Source: Druceiella hillmani
Taxonomy: Eukaryota; Arthropoda; Insecta; Lepidoptera; Hepialidae
Assembly: GCA_039881145.1 (NCBI GenBank)
Contig: JAYKKI010000007.1
Location: 40,939,001 to 41,003,000 of the forward strand
Direction: 5' to 3'
Length of the DNA stretch: 64,000 nucleotides
Position 1 is the first letter of the stretch. Every line of letters starts with the position of its first letter. Shown here in pieces: positions 11,721 to 22,619 of this stretch. The translations under genes were made by a program, and so were the position numbers. The notes below the pieces were generated by a model. It was given only the letters and a program-made list of their open reading frames with translations, ran no database searches and was not told where the DNA came from.

Positions 11721-12007
11721 TAACGTAATTGTCCCACCGCGTTAGTCATCACAATAATGTCCCGCGCAGAATTGTTTTACGAGGTGATGATAAAAAGCAT
11801 ACGTTGTTTTTTGCTACAACTCGTGGGCGTTTTCTTGACGTGTACGTATGTGTTGTTTGGTCGAGACTAATAGTTTTAGATAATTATTGAATAGTAAAAT
11901 TCACTTATTATGTTGTTGCAATTCTTTGATGTTATTTTGGTGTAAGTGTGCTGCGTATATGACGATATATTTTTTTCAAGGGCTGCTGGCGATTCATCTG
12001 AAATTGA

Positions 12008-12074
12008 ACTAGCTCGGCTACTTAGTTACAGCATAACTGCACAAGCTATGCTGTAACTAAGTAGCCGAGCTAGT
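12008..12074. other. Perfect 28-bp-arm hairpin
   Basis: Arms 12008-12035 and 12047-12074 are exact reverse complements over 28 bases (core CTCGGCTACTTAGTTACAGC). The loop is 11 bases (ACTGCACAAGC). The total length of 67 bases is within the usual size of a microRNA precursor, but a perfect stem is commoner in foldback transposon scars or young hairpin RNAs. Read with the second hairpin directly downstream. Confidence 0.85.
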
Positions 12075-12078
12075 GCAC

Positions 12079-12147
12079 TTTTTTTGGAAAATGTTCGGCA
12101 TTATTTAAATTTAAGATTTAAATAATTCCGGACATTTAAAAAAAAAA
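12079..12147. other. Second adjacent hairpin
   Basis: Arms 12089-12110 and 12116-12137 pair over 22 bases with two mismatches (core CATTATTTAAAT / ATTTAAATAATT), loop TTAAG. An outer T7/A10 pair (12079-12085, 12138-12147) may extend the stem. Just after it, TTAAGTAGCACCGA (about 12147-12160) resembles the CTACTTAG core of the first hairpin in inverted orientation, suggesting that both belong to one foldback unit. Confidence 0.7.
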
Positions 12148-12562
12148 TTAAGTAGCACCGACATAACGGGTTCACGGCTAGCACCTGTTGATGTGTGTCC
12201 ATTGGATAAATGTTATTGTGAATAAACGTCTAATATGATGCCATTAATGACACCTACGACAATAAGCTACGATTAGTGTCACGGTTTTATTGCGACATTG
12301 ACGTATTGCTTTGACGCAATTATGTGATAGCTCCTCGTTGCTCTATCAATCTATATCTTCATGTTGTCTCCTGTTTAGGTTGTCAACAACAATGGAATAT
12401 GATACCCTCTTTACTGATAACTCTTCCATTTAGCTCGTTCACGTATATGGTTTCTTAGTCAACCTTATATTTTTGTAGCTCTTTACGTTACGATCCTTTA
12501 GACATTTGACGTTAATATCTTTTCGAGATTCAATTTTTCTTTTCTCTCTCACTTCTTCTGTA

Positions 12563-12617
<55 letters not shown>

Positions 12618-13271
12618 CAGTATGTCCATATGCGTCCATACATTTAACAAACATGTCGGCAATTCTTTTTTATCTTAATCATCACGCTGTTTTTGAAATA
12701 AACTTTCATGATGAATATGCTCTTGAGAATAATTACAAATTTTTATTTAAATTTTTCCAGTAAATTTTGGATAATAAAAGAAAGAAATATGGTCCATTTC
12801 GGAACAAGATATCAATCTCTGGTTATTTAGGACTCGTCGGTGAGTTCCCACTGTGAGTATTTCATAGTCCAAAACCGATAGGCTAACACAGGCAAGAAAT
12901 CAAATTTAAATAGCTAAGAGTGATGAGCAGAAAAAAATGCAAACGGCCAATATCGTTATAATTGGTAATCTAGAGGACAGACTATAATTTGTTTATTGTA
13001 ATTAATGGGTCTTTGGGGAGGAAGTTTCTTTTTGTACTTTACTTTAGACTGATTTTCACACGAGAGTAATTGTTCGGAATATAATGTCAGTTTATTTATT
13101 TTAATGGTTTTTTGTATTCAATAGAACAATACTTCACTGTATACTTAAATGTTTTTATTATAGCACAGCAACTTTTTGGGTCTTCAAATTTGTAACACAT
13201 TTTTGGGTCTTCAATTTTTTTTCCTTTGGAGGACACCCACGGACTGCCCTAGAACCGGTTGAATAGTTATG
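12148..13271. other. AT-rich non-coding stretch
   Basis: Contains the AT microsatellite given separately. A short imperfect direct repeat, TTTTGGGTCTTCAA, occurs twice around 13170-13220. No gene is visible. Confidence 0.6.
12565..12616. repeat. (AT)n microsatellite
   Basis: About 26 uninterrupted AT dinucleotides. Open frames across it on both strands are repeat artefacts (Tyr-Ile runs). Confidence 0.95.
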
Positions 13272-13579
13272 ATATTTTAGATACTTTAGTTATGTAAATT
13301 AATACTCTATTAATTCACGAACGTTTTTAAAAATAGATAGCGCCATCTGTTGAAGAATTATAAAACTAAATTTTGTAACGATTGCTTCACGAAGAAACGT
13401 ATATCGCTATCAGTTAATAGTGTAGCTATGATACTTTAGTTACTAATATCCAAATAGAAATACTCTGTTAATTAACGAACGTTTATTAAAAATAGATACC
13501 GCCATCTAATGAAGAATTGTAAAACTAAATTTTGTAACGATTGCTTCATGAAGAAACGTATATCGGTATCAGTTAATTG
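13272..13579. repeat. Diverged tandem duplication, about 150-155 bp
   Basis: Two units starting near 13272 and 13425 share GATACTTTAGTTA, AACGAACGTTT, a GCCATCT word (GCGCCATCTGTTG / CCGCCATCTAATG) and a 3' block including TTTTGTAACGATTGCTTCA and AAGAAACGTATATCG. The GCGCCATCT word is frequent in insect interspersed elements, so this may be a tandemly duplicated element fragment. Confidence 0.8.
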
Positions 13580-15479
13580 TGAAATAATCTATAATTAAAT
13601 ACGAGGAGAAGTCCAAAAATCCACGGAACGGAAGAGTTGCAAGTTAAATAATATAATGAACCTTTTTCATTTTCATTATAGTTCGATTTGCTCCATATTC
13701 GCAGTTCGCTTCCAGGTTTATTTCTTTAAGAGACGGTTATTCATTAATTAATGACGTTAGGGACTTGACATTTGGCTTATATAACTCTAATGAGTTCCAA
13801 ATTAACGGGTTACCAAGAGAGAATGTGTCACGCCCCCACATTCCCCTTTGTTCCGCGGAATTTTGGACTTCCACTCGTAAGTGGTAGTAGAGTTGAGTAA
13901 TAATTTTGAATATTACCATTGCAGATCTTGGCCAAGCTTTTAAGGCATAAAACTGCAAAGTTACACTAAAATCCATCTAGTAGTTTTCCTCTGAGTCGCA
14001 CACAGATACTACTATGTTATTATTTTAATCCGTATCTGGATAATATTATAATTCTTAATATTCTATTTTTAAAGTTCAATGATCCAAGTTCGGGATAATT
14101 CTTAGCAATTTTAGTTACCAATATTGAATATATTTGGTGTTAATTTTGTAGAAATTCATTGTTCACAATTAAATGAAACTACGTTATGTAGTATTATTCT
14201 TTCTTTACGTTCTTTACCACGACCTTGATTTCGATGTATTACATCTTCAGGTGGGCTGTTAGCAAAGATGTAAGATAGAGAAATATGAGTTGTATCGAAT
14301 GTATGTATGAATTTTAGTTACGTGATATTTTGTTTATATTTCACTCAGTGCCAATTATTTATTCAGTGAAAAATTGAGTTATCTGTAAAATAACTAACCA
14401 GTGAATTAATTTATTCCACTAATAGTCATTCCGATAAACAATGACAGTTTTTCATTTGATAGATAATTCTTGAAGACTTCTTTTATACTACGATAATTGT
14501 TTGAAAGAACTTTACTCGAGCAGTGTGCAAGAGAGATAGAAATATAGATTAAGATTGGTGATATTTATGAGTTCAGAGTAGTATAGCTTGAACATCAAAT
14601 ATTTTTTTATTTGTCAATATATACACACATTTCATTCAACTCTAGGATAACTACTATTACCAATAGCTTTGTTTTCTTGCATTTATCATTTCAATAAATT
14701 TCATTTTGTAAAGTAATACAAAATTCTTTATAAAAATACGATTGTAACTTTTCATAACTATTAAAATATAAACTCCACTGGAAGAAAATTGTAAGCAGTC
14801 ATGGGACGATTGGCAGATGTGAAACATCTAAATTTTATACATCTCATATTCCTCTATCTTACAAATAACTTATTTGACAATTGAAAAATTAGGCCTTATT
14901 CTTACTGAAAAATTGGACCTTATTCTATTTCTTATTGTACAATACTACAAAATCTAATAAATATACGTAAAATCCTTTCATTCTAATGCCAAGTTTCCTT
15001 ATAGAGTATCTAACGTCTAATAATATTCCCAAAGAACGAACGAAAAACAATATTTAAAAAGAAGTAAAACAAAACTAGAGCTCCAATTGTTTTGTCCAGT
15101 TTTGGTTGGTAATATAAGAATGTAATTTTTCATTATTTAGTGTTATAATATTTTTAAAAAACCTTCATTTAAAAAGAAAAATAAGTCATTTCAAGTGGAA
15201 GTTAAAATAAATACTTAACTTTACCAATATAAGTATTTTATGGCTAGAATTCACATTATCTTAAGCTCAATACGAATGTGGATGTGGTAGGATATTGGCA
15301 GAGAACTCGGAGCCGAATTTTCTAATCATTGCACTCATTTTGTCACTTGAAAGTAGAGATTTTATTTTTAATATAAAAAATATGAAGACAAAATAATTTT
15401 AAATTGCAGTAAAGATGTATTTGTCGTATTTATAACAAAAGCATTAAGGACGATAAGATATTCTCGGAGACACGTGCTT
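13580..15479. other. AT-rich non-coding stretch
   Basis: Contains a dispersed repeat copy at 14128-14275. A 79-codon minus frame at 13737-13976 has no recognised motif. Nothing else stands out. Confidence 0.55.
14128..14275 (+). repeat. Single copy of a dispersed repeat (also palindromic at 22.2 kb)
   Basis: Shares with 22155-22430 a series of blocks in the same order: TATTTGGTGTTAATTTT, AAATGAAACTACGT, ATGTAGTATTATT, TCTTTACCACGACCT and TCTTCAGGTGGGC, then TTAGCAAAG. Here the element occurs once, with a short internal hairpin (TACATCTTCA...AAAGATGTA). The class is unknown to me; a non-autonomous transposable element is likely. Confidence 0.75.
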
Positions 15480-15830
15480 ATATTTAAACGAAGGCAAATC
15501 TGTTCGATCACGAGCGGCTTACGATTTGGCATTAGTTAATCGAGGTTGGCGCTCTCGCGTCGCGGCCGCGGCGCAGATCAAACGCGGTCGACGCGCGCGC
15601 GTGATTGATGCGCGCGCGCCACCTACGCGACGCGACAATCAAAAGGAACGGCGCCGCGCTTTCATCTAATTCATTTACATCTCGTTTGCCGGCGACTGCG
15701 CGCGTTCGTCTGTCTGGACGACGGCTGGATTCGCGCTAGTTCATATTTGTGTTTGGTCTCAAATCATGCTTTGTTTGCATAACGCTTCCGCGCGTCGGTC
15801 GCGACCTTGAGACCTGTGGAGTGTTGTTAA
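15480..15830. promoter_or_regulatory. CpG-rich candidate regulatory island
   Basis: Strongly CpG-rich between AT-rich flanks. The central TGATTGAT word (15602-15609, an Exd/Hox-type octamer) lies between two alternating CG runs (15592-15600 and 15611-15618). Nearby are GCATTAGTTAATCGAGG, GACAATCAAAAGGAACG and ATCTAATTCATTTACATC. No coding frame is found. An enhancer or silencer role is inferred from motif content. Confidence 0.45.
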
Positions 15831-16849
15831 CATCTGTTATGTAACCATTGTCAATGTTGTGTAATCTATTTTGTTCTCTTTAGTTATTTAAACTTTGGTA
15901 ATGTAATTTATTCGTGGCTATACATATACCATATAATGTCAACATGTAAACATCCGGTTTATTGACGTTTCAAGTTTAATTTGGTGAGATATGTCGTTTG
16001 GGTGGGCATTAGTTAACATATCCCATGTTAACTGATCTTAAATTTGCGAGAGTGGTAAAATTATTTCTTCCGCTTTCCATTAGCAACCCGAGTGTTGAAA
16101 TGTTGCGGGCAATATATAAACAGTACAATATTTTATTTTTCCATCTCTTTCTGTATTTTTCTAGCAATTATGCGTAATTTGAACTACAAGTGTTTGTAAT
16201 CAATTGTAGAAGATAGATTTGAGTTTAGAACTTTCCGGGATATTGGTGTCCATATACGTGGAATTATTAGGAATTCCGTACAAAAGGGTTCAATTAAGAT
16301 AAAAATGAGTATGTGAAAATAAAGAAAGAATACGTAATACACACATAAATTTTATGTACCTAAAACGGCGAATAAATCTATAACTTATGTATTTTTATCA
16401 GGTGAATGATAACGTATGTGAATTAAATGTCTTACCTTGTTGTTACTAGCCATTTCTTGCTGTATTAATTATTACCTTGCCATTTGTTTTTTTATAAAAA
16501 TAAAGCTAATAGTGAAATTAGAAAATTGAAGGATATCTGAGTTGGAAGGATTTCACAAAATGTAGGAGTTTATAGGGATAAGTCTTAGGGATGAGTCTAT
16601 AAGGTTGATAGAAGGAAAAAATGTTATTTGTCTGGTTCAAGTTGTAAGAGATTATGAATGATTTTATAAGTAATTCAGAGTAATTTTATACATTTAAAAT
16701 ACGAAGGTAAAAAATGAGTTTACTGTAAAAGAAAAATAAAACAAAAAATCAAAGTCTTAAAGTGACAAATAAGTTTCGAAACAATAAAATGTTCTGCGAA
16801 TACGTTAGGGAATTTCGGGACTTCATGCGCTATTATTATCTCAGCGTTA
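15831..16849. other. AT-rich non-coding stretch
   Basis: Nothing recognisable apart from AT-rich sequence. Confidence 0.6.
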
Positions 16850-16880
16850 TTTATATATATATATATATATATACACACAC

Positions 16881-16940
<60 letters not shown>
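16850..16940. repeat. Compound (AT)n / (AC)n microsatellite
   Basis: A long AT dinucleotide run interrupted by a short ACACACAC block and one TACATA. Both strands give spurious Tyr-Ile frames. Confidence 0.95.
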
Positions 16941-16945
<5 letters not shown>

Positions 16946-17352
16946 TACGTCTCTAGAAACAGCGATACGTAGATCTCTGAAAAATATCAGCAGCACCTTT
17001 AACGGAATTAGCAAGATAAGGCTTTGTGAGTATATAATGTGGGTTGTTTTACTGCAGTGGATCAGCATTAGTATAAGTGTTTATATTATTATATAATGAG
17101 ACCTGATCGATGGACATTGTGTCAAAAAACTGAATTCGGTCGGCAATAATATAAAAGACAATTAACGTACAGAGCGTTAAAATTGGCGCTTGTGAAAAAA
17201 TTTTAATTAACTAAGTGAATGAAAAAATTAACACTGACCTTGACACGTAAGCCTACAATCGACACAACACATCACGGTGACCATTATCAGAGGTATTTCA
17301 GTCTGTCTCTCATAGGGTTTAAATTCCCAACGTAATATAATGGAAACTTGAA

Positions 17353-17354
<2 letters not shown>
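16941..17354. other. Non-coding spacer with a shared 26-bp word
   Basis: At 17307-17332 lies CTCTCATAGGGTTTAAATTC plus CCAACG, which recurs exactly at 19515-19540. Both copies lie beside tandem sequence. No gene is visible. Confidence 0.7.
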
Positions 17355-17404
<50 letters not shown>

Positions 17405-17420
17405 ATATATATATATATAG
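17355..17420. repeat. Compound (AT)n-(GT)n-(AT)n microsatellite
   Basis: AT dinucleotides, a short GTGTGTGTGT segment, then more AT. Confidence 0.95.
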
Positions 17421-17825
17421 TAGGTAGTTCCTAAGAGTAGAAATTGTAATTTAAAATCACTTCAATTTATACATCCACAAGGTTCCCAAACATGTAAAGG
17501 GGCTTGGAAAAAAAATTTCTTCTGCTTAAGCATGTGAATTATTTTTGAAAAAACCTCTTTGAGGCGAGTACAAATATTGCTTTTAACTTCTTTTTACTAA
17601 AAAATATATCGCGCATTATAAAAAAAAGAAAAATATTTGGATCAATAATACACAAAATTCCATTACTTTGTAAATTTATCTAAAATTTCTTATTTCCTGT
17701 ATTTAAACAAAAAATACTAATTAAATACAAACTATAAAAATATATCAGTAATAAAACCAAAGTATGTTTGAGAACTTTTACGGTATTTTATGTTTCTCAA
17801 AGAGACGCTAGGTAATATATTCTTA
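17421..17825. other. AT-rich non-coding stretch
   Basis: Nothing recognisable. Confidence 0.6.
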
Positions 17826-18565
17826 ACTAGCTAGAGCCCACGACTTCGTTCACGTGGACTTCGGTTTTAATTTTGTCAGATATTCTTGTTTTCACCTACG
17901 TGTACTCTAATTATAAGAAATTAGAAAGATGTAATATATTTACAAACACAGAATAAGAATAAAAACTCCTACCAAATTAATAACACCCTACTTATTATAG
18001 TTCCTCTTTATAAGAATGAAGTAATTATTATAAACACAGGATTTTAGTCAAACATAATTAACGTTTACGTTAATTGTGTTTGACTAAAATCCGCGGGCGT
18101 TCGCTGTGAATCATCCAATGGTATAGGGCGCGGCGCGGCTCGCGGTGCGCTCTATATAGGTCAGCTGCACCTGGCTAACGCTCGAAGAACCAGTAAGCTG
18201 ATCTCTATTTAATATGGCCCACCATATTGATGAGAGTTCAACTTAAATTGAATTTGTCTATATCTCCGAAACCATGCATTATTTTTTAACTTTGTGTTCA
18301 TATAAACTTCCAATCACGGTTTAACAAACAAAAGTTTCAGCTAAATCGACCGAAGCGCGTTTCTAGAATAGCGCGTATTACTTAAATTAACGTAACTTTT
18401 TTGTTTGTGAACCGATTGAAATGACCGATTGGGATAAACACTAAATGTTACGAGAAACTTGTCACAATACATCATGAAAACCGCATTCAAATCGGTTAAG
18501 CCGTTTCTGAGATTAGTTTGCACATACAGACAAACAGACAAAAATTCTAAAAACTATTTTTTTTG
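17826..18565 (-). mobile_element. Helitron-like non-autonomous element
   Basis: On the minus strand the 3' end at about 17829 reads CCACGTGAACGAAGTCGTGG then GCTCTAGCTAGT, i.e. the short GC hairpin plus CTAGT expected of a Helitron 3' terminus. The other end (about 18470-18550), read on minus, has the TTTGTCTGTTTGTCTGTATG run followed by AATCTCAGAAACGGCTTAAC, which matches the 5' region of common butterfly and moth elements ('..AATCTCAGGAACTAC..'). The interior holds a GC-rich block (18085-18200) and a 25-bp-arm hairpin at 18039-18092. No replicase frame remains. The exact 5' TC end cannot be placed, and the hAT-type element begins within a few bases of it. Confidence 0.6.
18039..18092. other. 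25-bp-arm hairpin inside the Helitron-like element
   Basis: Arms 18039-18063 and 18068-18092 pair along their full length with one G:T-type difference, around a 4-base loop (TTTA). Core: TTTTAGTCAAACATAATTAA. The very short loop argues against a microRNA. Confidence 0.8.
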
Positions 18566-18579
18566 GTCTGTAACGTAAA

Positions 18580-20581
18580 CAGTGGCGTTCTTATCTAAAG
18601 GACTGTGGGGCAGTACCCTCCTATCTAAATATAAAAAAAAGAAACGACCATTTTCATTTTTTTATTCAGCCATAGGCAGATGTAAAAACAAATTTTATTT
18701 ATTTTTTAATTCTACGTGTAAAGTCTATCTAATAAAATTAAACTGAAGGAAAATGGTAGTATTAAAGACAAATGCAAACGTTGTAAACGATAACAAAATA
18801 CGCAATGAACAGCGTACGTATTTGTAGATATATTACGTAGAAGTCATTATCTATACGGTAGCGTGCTACGTAAAACACTGGCCAGGACCTCTATAATGAT
18901 TAAAAAATAGTATCACTGATAAACAGCTGAATCTGCGATTTGTATGCCGCGATGAGGTAGAGCCCCGAGTACATTTCAACATAAAATGAAATAAAAAAGG
19001 TGTTCGTAAAATAGATATTTTTAAGTGTGTTTTTTCTACGTATAAAAATTATTATTCTAATATCGACATCAATTTTCCGTCGAAATATTTTACGCAGAAT
19101 TGTATGTTCCTAAATGTTTAAGTTAATTACATTAGATGTAATTGACACTAAATGAATGAAGAGTTATGGAAATATTCCGAGTAAATATTTAAGCGCTGAC
19201 AATTTCCGAACAGTCGGCGCGACACGGTATGCAAAAGACGAAAGAATGCAATATATCTCGCTTTTTCCCGCGCGACTAACAGGCAAGCTCGTTTTATTAA
19301 TAATATATGTATATGTACTGGAGCCATTTATCAAAATATTACTTAAAAAATTCAGTTTAAATTATTAAAAGCGTTGAATTATTTTCGTTTTATAGGAAAG
19401 TTATTGTTAAAGAATTTGAGGCCTCTTCGATCGGTTTTACATATAGTGCAAATTTTTTCAATTAAATATAAAAGTTCTACGCATTGTTTTAAAATTGTTT
19501 ATAAATAACAACAACTCTCATAGGGTTTAAATTCCCAACGAACAGAGTTACTGCTTTCTTGTTTAATTTATTTTAATGATATTATGTAGTTACTGAACTC
19601 AAAAATCTAAATTAAAAAATGCTACTCTTTAAGTTATACACATTTGCGGTTGCAATCAAGTTACTGCTTTCTTGTTTAATTTATTTTAATGCTGTTATAT
19701 AGTTACTGAACTCAAAAATCTAAATAATAAAATGCTACTTTTTAAGTTATACACATTTGCAGTTGCAATCAAGTTACTGCTTTCTTGTTTAATTTATTTT
19801 AATGCTGTTATATAGTTACTGAACTCAAAAATCTAAATAATAAAATGCAATTCTTCAAGTTATACACATTTGCGGTTGAAATCAAGTTACTGTTTCCTTG
19901 TTTCATTTATTTTAGTGCTGTTATATAGTTACTGAACTCAAAAATCTAAATAATAAAATGTTATTCTTTAAGTTACGATAAATGAAATGTCATTAATCTA
20001 GCATTATTTGTTAAAATCAATATTCGAAAGACAATATTGCAATTAGATAGTTTACGAGCATCTGTTTTTAGGCGCAATTCTCAGGTACGTTTAATATTGT
20101 ATAATATTAATGTTTTAAATTGTTAATAGAAAATGGATACGGTTGTTTAGTAGTTTGCTATTGAAAAATATTGACTGATAGCGAATTTAATTATTGGCTA
20201 TCTGTTTTACAAGATAATGCCTCACGATGAAATGTTTATGGCGTTTTTATTTATTTGGTAATATACACAATTTCTTTACATAACCACACATTTTTTTCTA
20301 ATTTAGGACGTAAATTTACTTAAAATCTCGATTAAATTGGTGCCTGTCCGTAAAAGAAAAAACGGTTCCGCTTACTGTTGTTTGGTGCCCATTTTCGTAT
20401 ACAAATTAACAAGCGGAACAAACTTAAACTAATAAAATCGTTTCATTATGTTTTTTTACATAGCGCAACGAATCTAAAGCTTGACATCCAGGGTTTCACA
20501 TGAAATGAGCTTATAAAGTTCAATCATCATTGTGACCATAGATGGTGCCCTCCCATAATTTTGACCCATTGACCGCCACTG
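18580..20581. mobile_element. Probable hAT-type non-autonomous element, about 2.0 kb
   Basis: The left end CAGTGGCG (18580-18587) and right end CGCCACTG (20574-20581) are exact inverted repeats of the CAGTGGCG terminus that is characteristic of hAT transposons. Subterminal GTGGGGCAGTACCCTCC on the left and GGTGCCCTCCCATAATTTTG on the right are similarly GC-rich. The bases outside are AACGTAAA (18572-18579) and AACATAAG (20582-20589), six of eight identical, as expected for a decayed 8-bp target duplication. No transposase frame remains; the interior is AT-rich and carries a 113-bp tandem array. A chance pairing of two unrelated ends is the main alternative. Confidence 0.6.
19546..19976 (+). 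repeat. 113-bp tandem repeat array, about 3.8 copies
   Basis: Units start at 19546, 19659, 19772 and 19885 with a strict 113-bp period; the last is incomplete. Each begins AGTTACTG(C/T)TT(T/C)CTTGTTT and contains TAGTTACTGAACTCAAAAAT and GTTATACACATTTGC. Copies 2 and 3 are closest to each other, so the array grew by local duplication. It lies inside the probable hAT element. Confidence 0.95.
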
Positions 20582-21880
20582 AACATAAGTACCAACATGT
20601 ATAAATTGTTTTTTTTTTTTAAATATTTGATGTGCAGACACGGCTAGTTTACGATACTATAATGTATATGTAACAATACTATTAATATCTGCTAATACAT
20701 CAAATAGAAACACTAAGCACCTTCAATTTTCCAATTTTTTTTCGTTCGTAAACCCTCGTGCGATTTCTACTTGTATTTGACATGTTTATTTATATATACA
20801 GATATCATCACTCAGCTAGTTCGATTTTTTAAAATTTGATTTTGGCATTGTAAGTCATAATGAAATAAATCCTATCACATTTTCCAAGCGTTTTGATGAA
20901 AAATTATACTGTCGCGTAACGTATTACAGCGAACATGATGCCAAGCAATATTGTGTAGAAATAATATTTCTTTATATTTTAAAAATAAATGAATCCAGAT
21001 GACGCTGTTTGGCTTCTTTATTTAAAAGTAATAACAGCAAAAACTATTTTATTGTTCACTTGCAAACTTTGTTCAATGTCGAAATCGTTTTTATCCCAAA
21101 TTTAAATTAACTAACCCACTACATGTTTCAACCTACCCTCTCTCACGCTGTGTGTTGTTCCCTGGCCGCGTAAGTAGATACAGGCGAATAGCTTTGTAGT
21201 AACTTATTTTTTTAAGTTTTTCCAGCATATATTTGTTTCGAAAGCGGCGCTTTAATGCGATTTAACTCAGAACAAAGAATGTCAAAAGTCACTTAATTTT
21301 ATCGGCCTAACTAAAACACCGTTATTCAGAAATTATTTTTATACCTATGCGCAATGGTAACTCTTTATGTACTCGGACCGCTTGACCGTTTCGTAATTTT
21401 TTGTACCAATTCTTGAAATTAACGTTGGGAGTATTTCATATAAAATAGATACCATCGATATAAAATTGACTCCGTGGCCCTCCCCATATACGATTACTAT
21501 GTAGTCTTAACTGTTTAAACTTTTATACATACTAAATGCGTACGGAACTTCCGTACCGTGAGTTATACCTGTATTTCTCAAGTTTTTTTTTAACTTTAAT
21601 CGACCATGCAATGAGTGATTACAATTATTTAACATGTTTTTTTTTTGGTTGTAAATATTTCACCAAAAATCATATTAATAGTTATGATAATTTAATTCTT
21701 CGTTTTTCCTATGTCCGAATGCAAATTTCGGTACACTGTATAAAAAAAAATTCCCTTTTTAAATAAAATATTCGTAAAATAGCAATGTATTTAACAGTTA
21801 TAAAGATGCTTTTGATTAATTTTATAAGCAAATCAATTTAAAAATTGCTTTTAGAACTAGCAAACAGCTGTCAAATATTG
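20582..21880. other. AT-rich non-coding stretch
   Basis: No gene is visible. A 76-codon frame at 21536-21766 (plus) is Phe/Tyr-rich by AT bias. A CGGCTAGT word near 20641 could be another worn Helitron end but has no hairpin. Confidence 0.55.
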
Positions 21881-21971
21881 TGGTTGGTTGTAAGAGATTG
21901 CTCTTGTAGCAATAAGTCCGCCATATGTATCAATTAGATACATTAAAGTAGATAAATAAATAAATAAATAT
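21881..21971 (+). mobile_element. SINE/LINE 3' tail copy
   Basis: TGGTTGGTTGTAAGAGATTG, CTCTTGTAGCAATAAG, CCATATGTATCAATTA and CATTAAAGTA, then a (TAAA)n tail. The same tail, with a few differences, ends the SINE at 59.3-59.5 kb. Only the 3' part is present here, as expected for a 5'-truncated retroposed copy. Confidence 0.75.
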
Positions 21972-22149
21972 TAGACCCCTTTTCACTTGTTTCGCTTCTT
22001 TTATATTTCCTTTTTTATATATGTAATGTTTTGTGTTCATATTTGTATACTGAGTGCATTATGTCAAAAAAATGGAGGAAATCGTTAAAAGTACAACAAA
22101 TGATTAATAGCAGATATAATTCGTATTTAAAAAACAATTTTAAATTGAT

Positions 22150-22435
22150 TTAATTTTTCACAACTAAATGAAACTACGTGATGTAGTATTATTTTTACTT
22201 TATTTAATTTCTTTACCACGACCTAGCTTTTGTTGTATGCCAGTATCTTCAGGTGGGCAATTAGCAAAGAGTGACATTTTGAAGATGTTGTCATACAACG
22301 AAACCTAGGTCGCGGTAAAGAATTTAAATAAAGTAGAAATAATACTACATCACGTAGTTTCATTTAGTTGTGAAAAATTAAATTATTGAATACCAAAAAA
22401 ATTAACACCGAATATATTTAATATTTAAACTGATT
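22150..22435. repeat. Head-to-head palindromic repeat
   Basis: Two inverted arms of about 95 bp: 22158-22245 reads TTTCACAACTAAATGAAACT, ACGTGATGTAGTATTATT, TTCTTTACCACGACCTAG; 22293-22385 is its reverse complement with scattered differences. The centre carries ATCTTCAGGTGGGCAATTAG. A single-orientation copy lies at 14128-14275. The right arm continues further (AACACCGAATATATTTAA, about 22405-22422) and also matches the 14-kb copy. Either the family is naturally foldback or this is a nested inverted insertion. Confidence 0.85.
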
Positions 22436-22619
22436 TTTGTAAGCTAAACTCTGAGCGGCCTTTGTGACTTTTGAAAACCAGGCACAGCACAAGTTTTTTT
22501 TCGAATAAAAACCATTTTTATTTCAAGTAAAAACCATTTTGGTGTTTTTGATCTGTTTCCAATATAACATAATATTTTCATTGATTACAGTAATTAACAA
22601 ATCTTAATTTGTGTAACAT

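Noticed and set aside
16850..16940. Tyr-Ile repeat peptides on both strands
   Set aside because: Direct translations of an AT/AC microsatellite.
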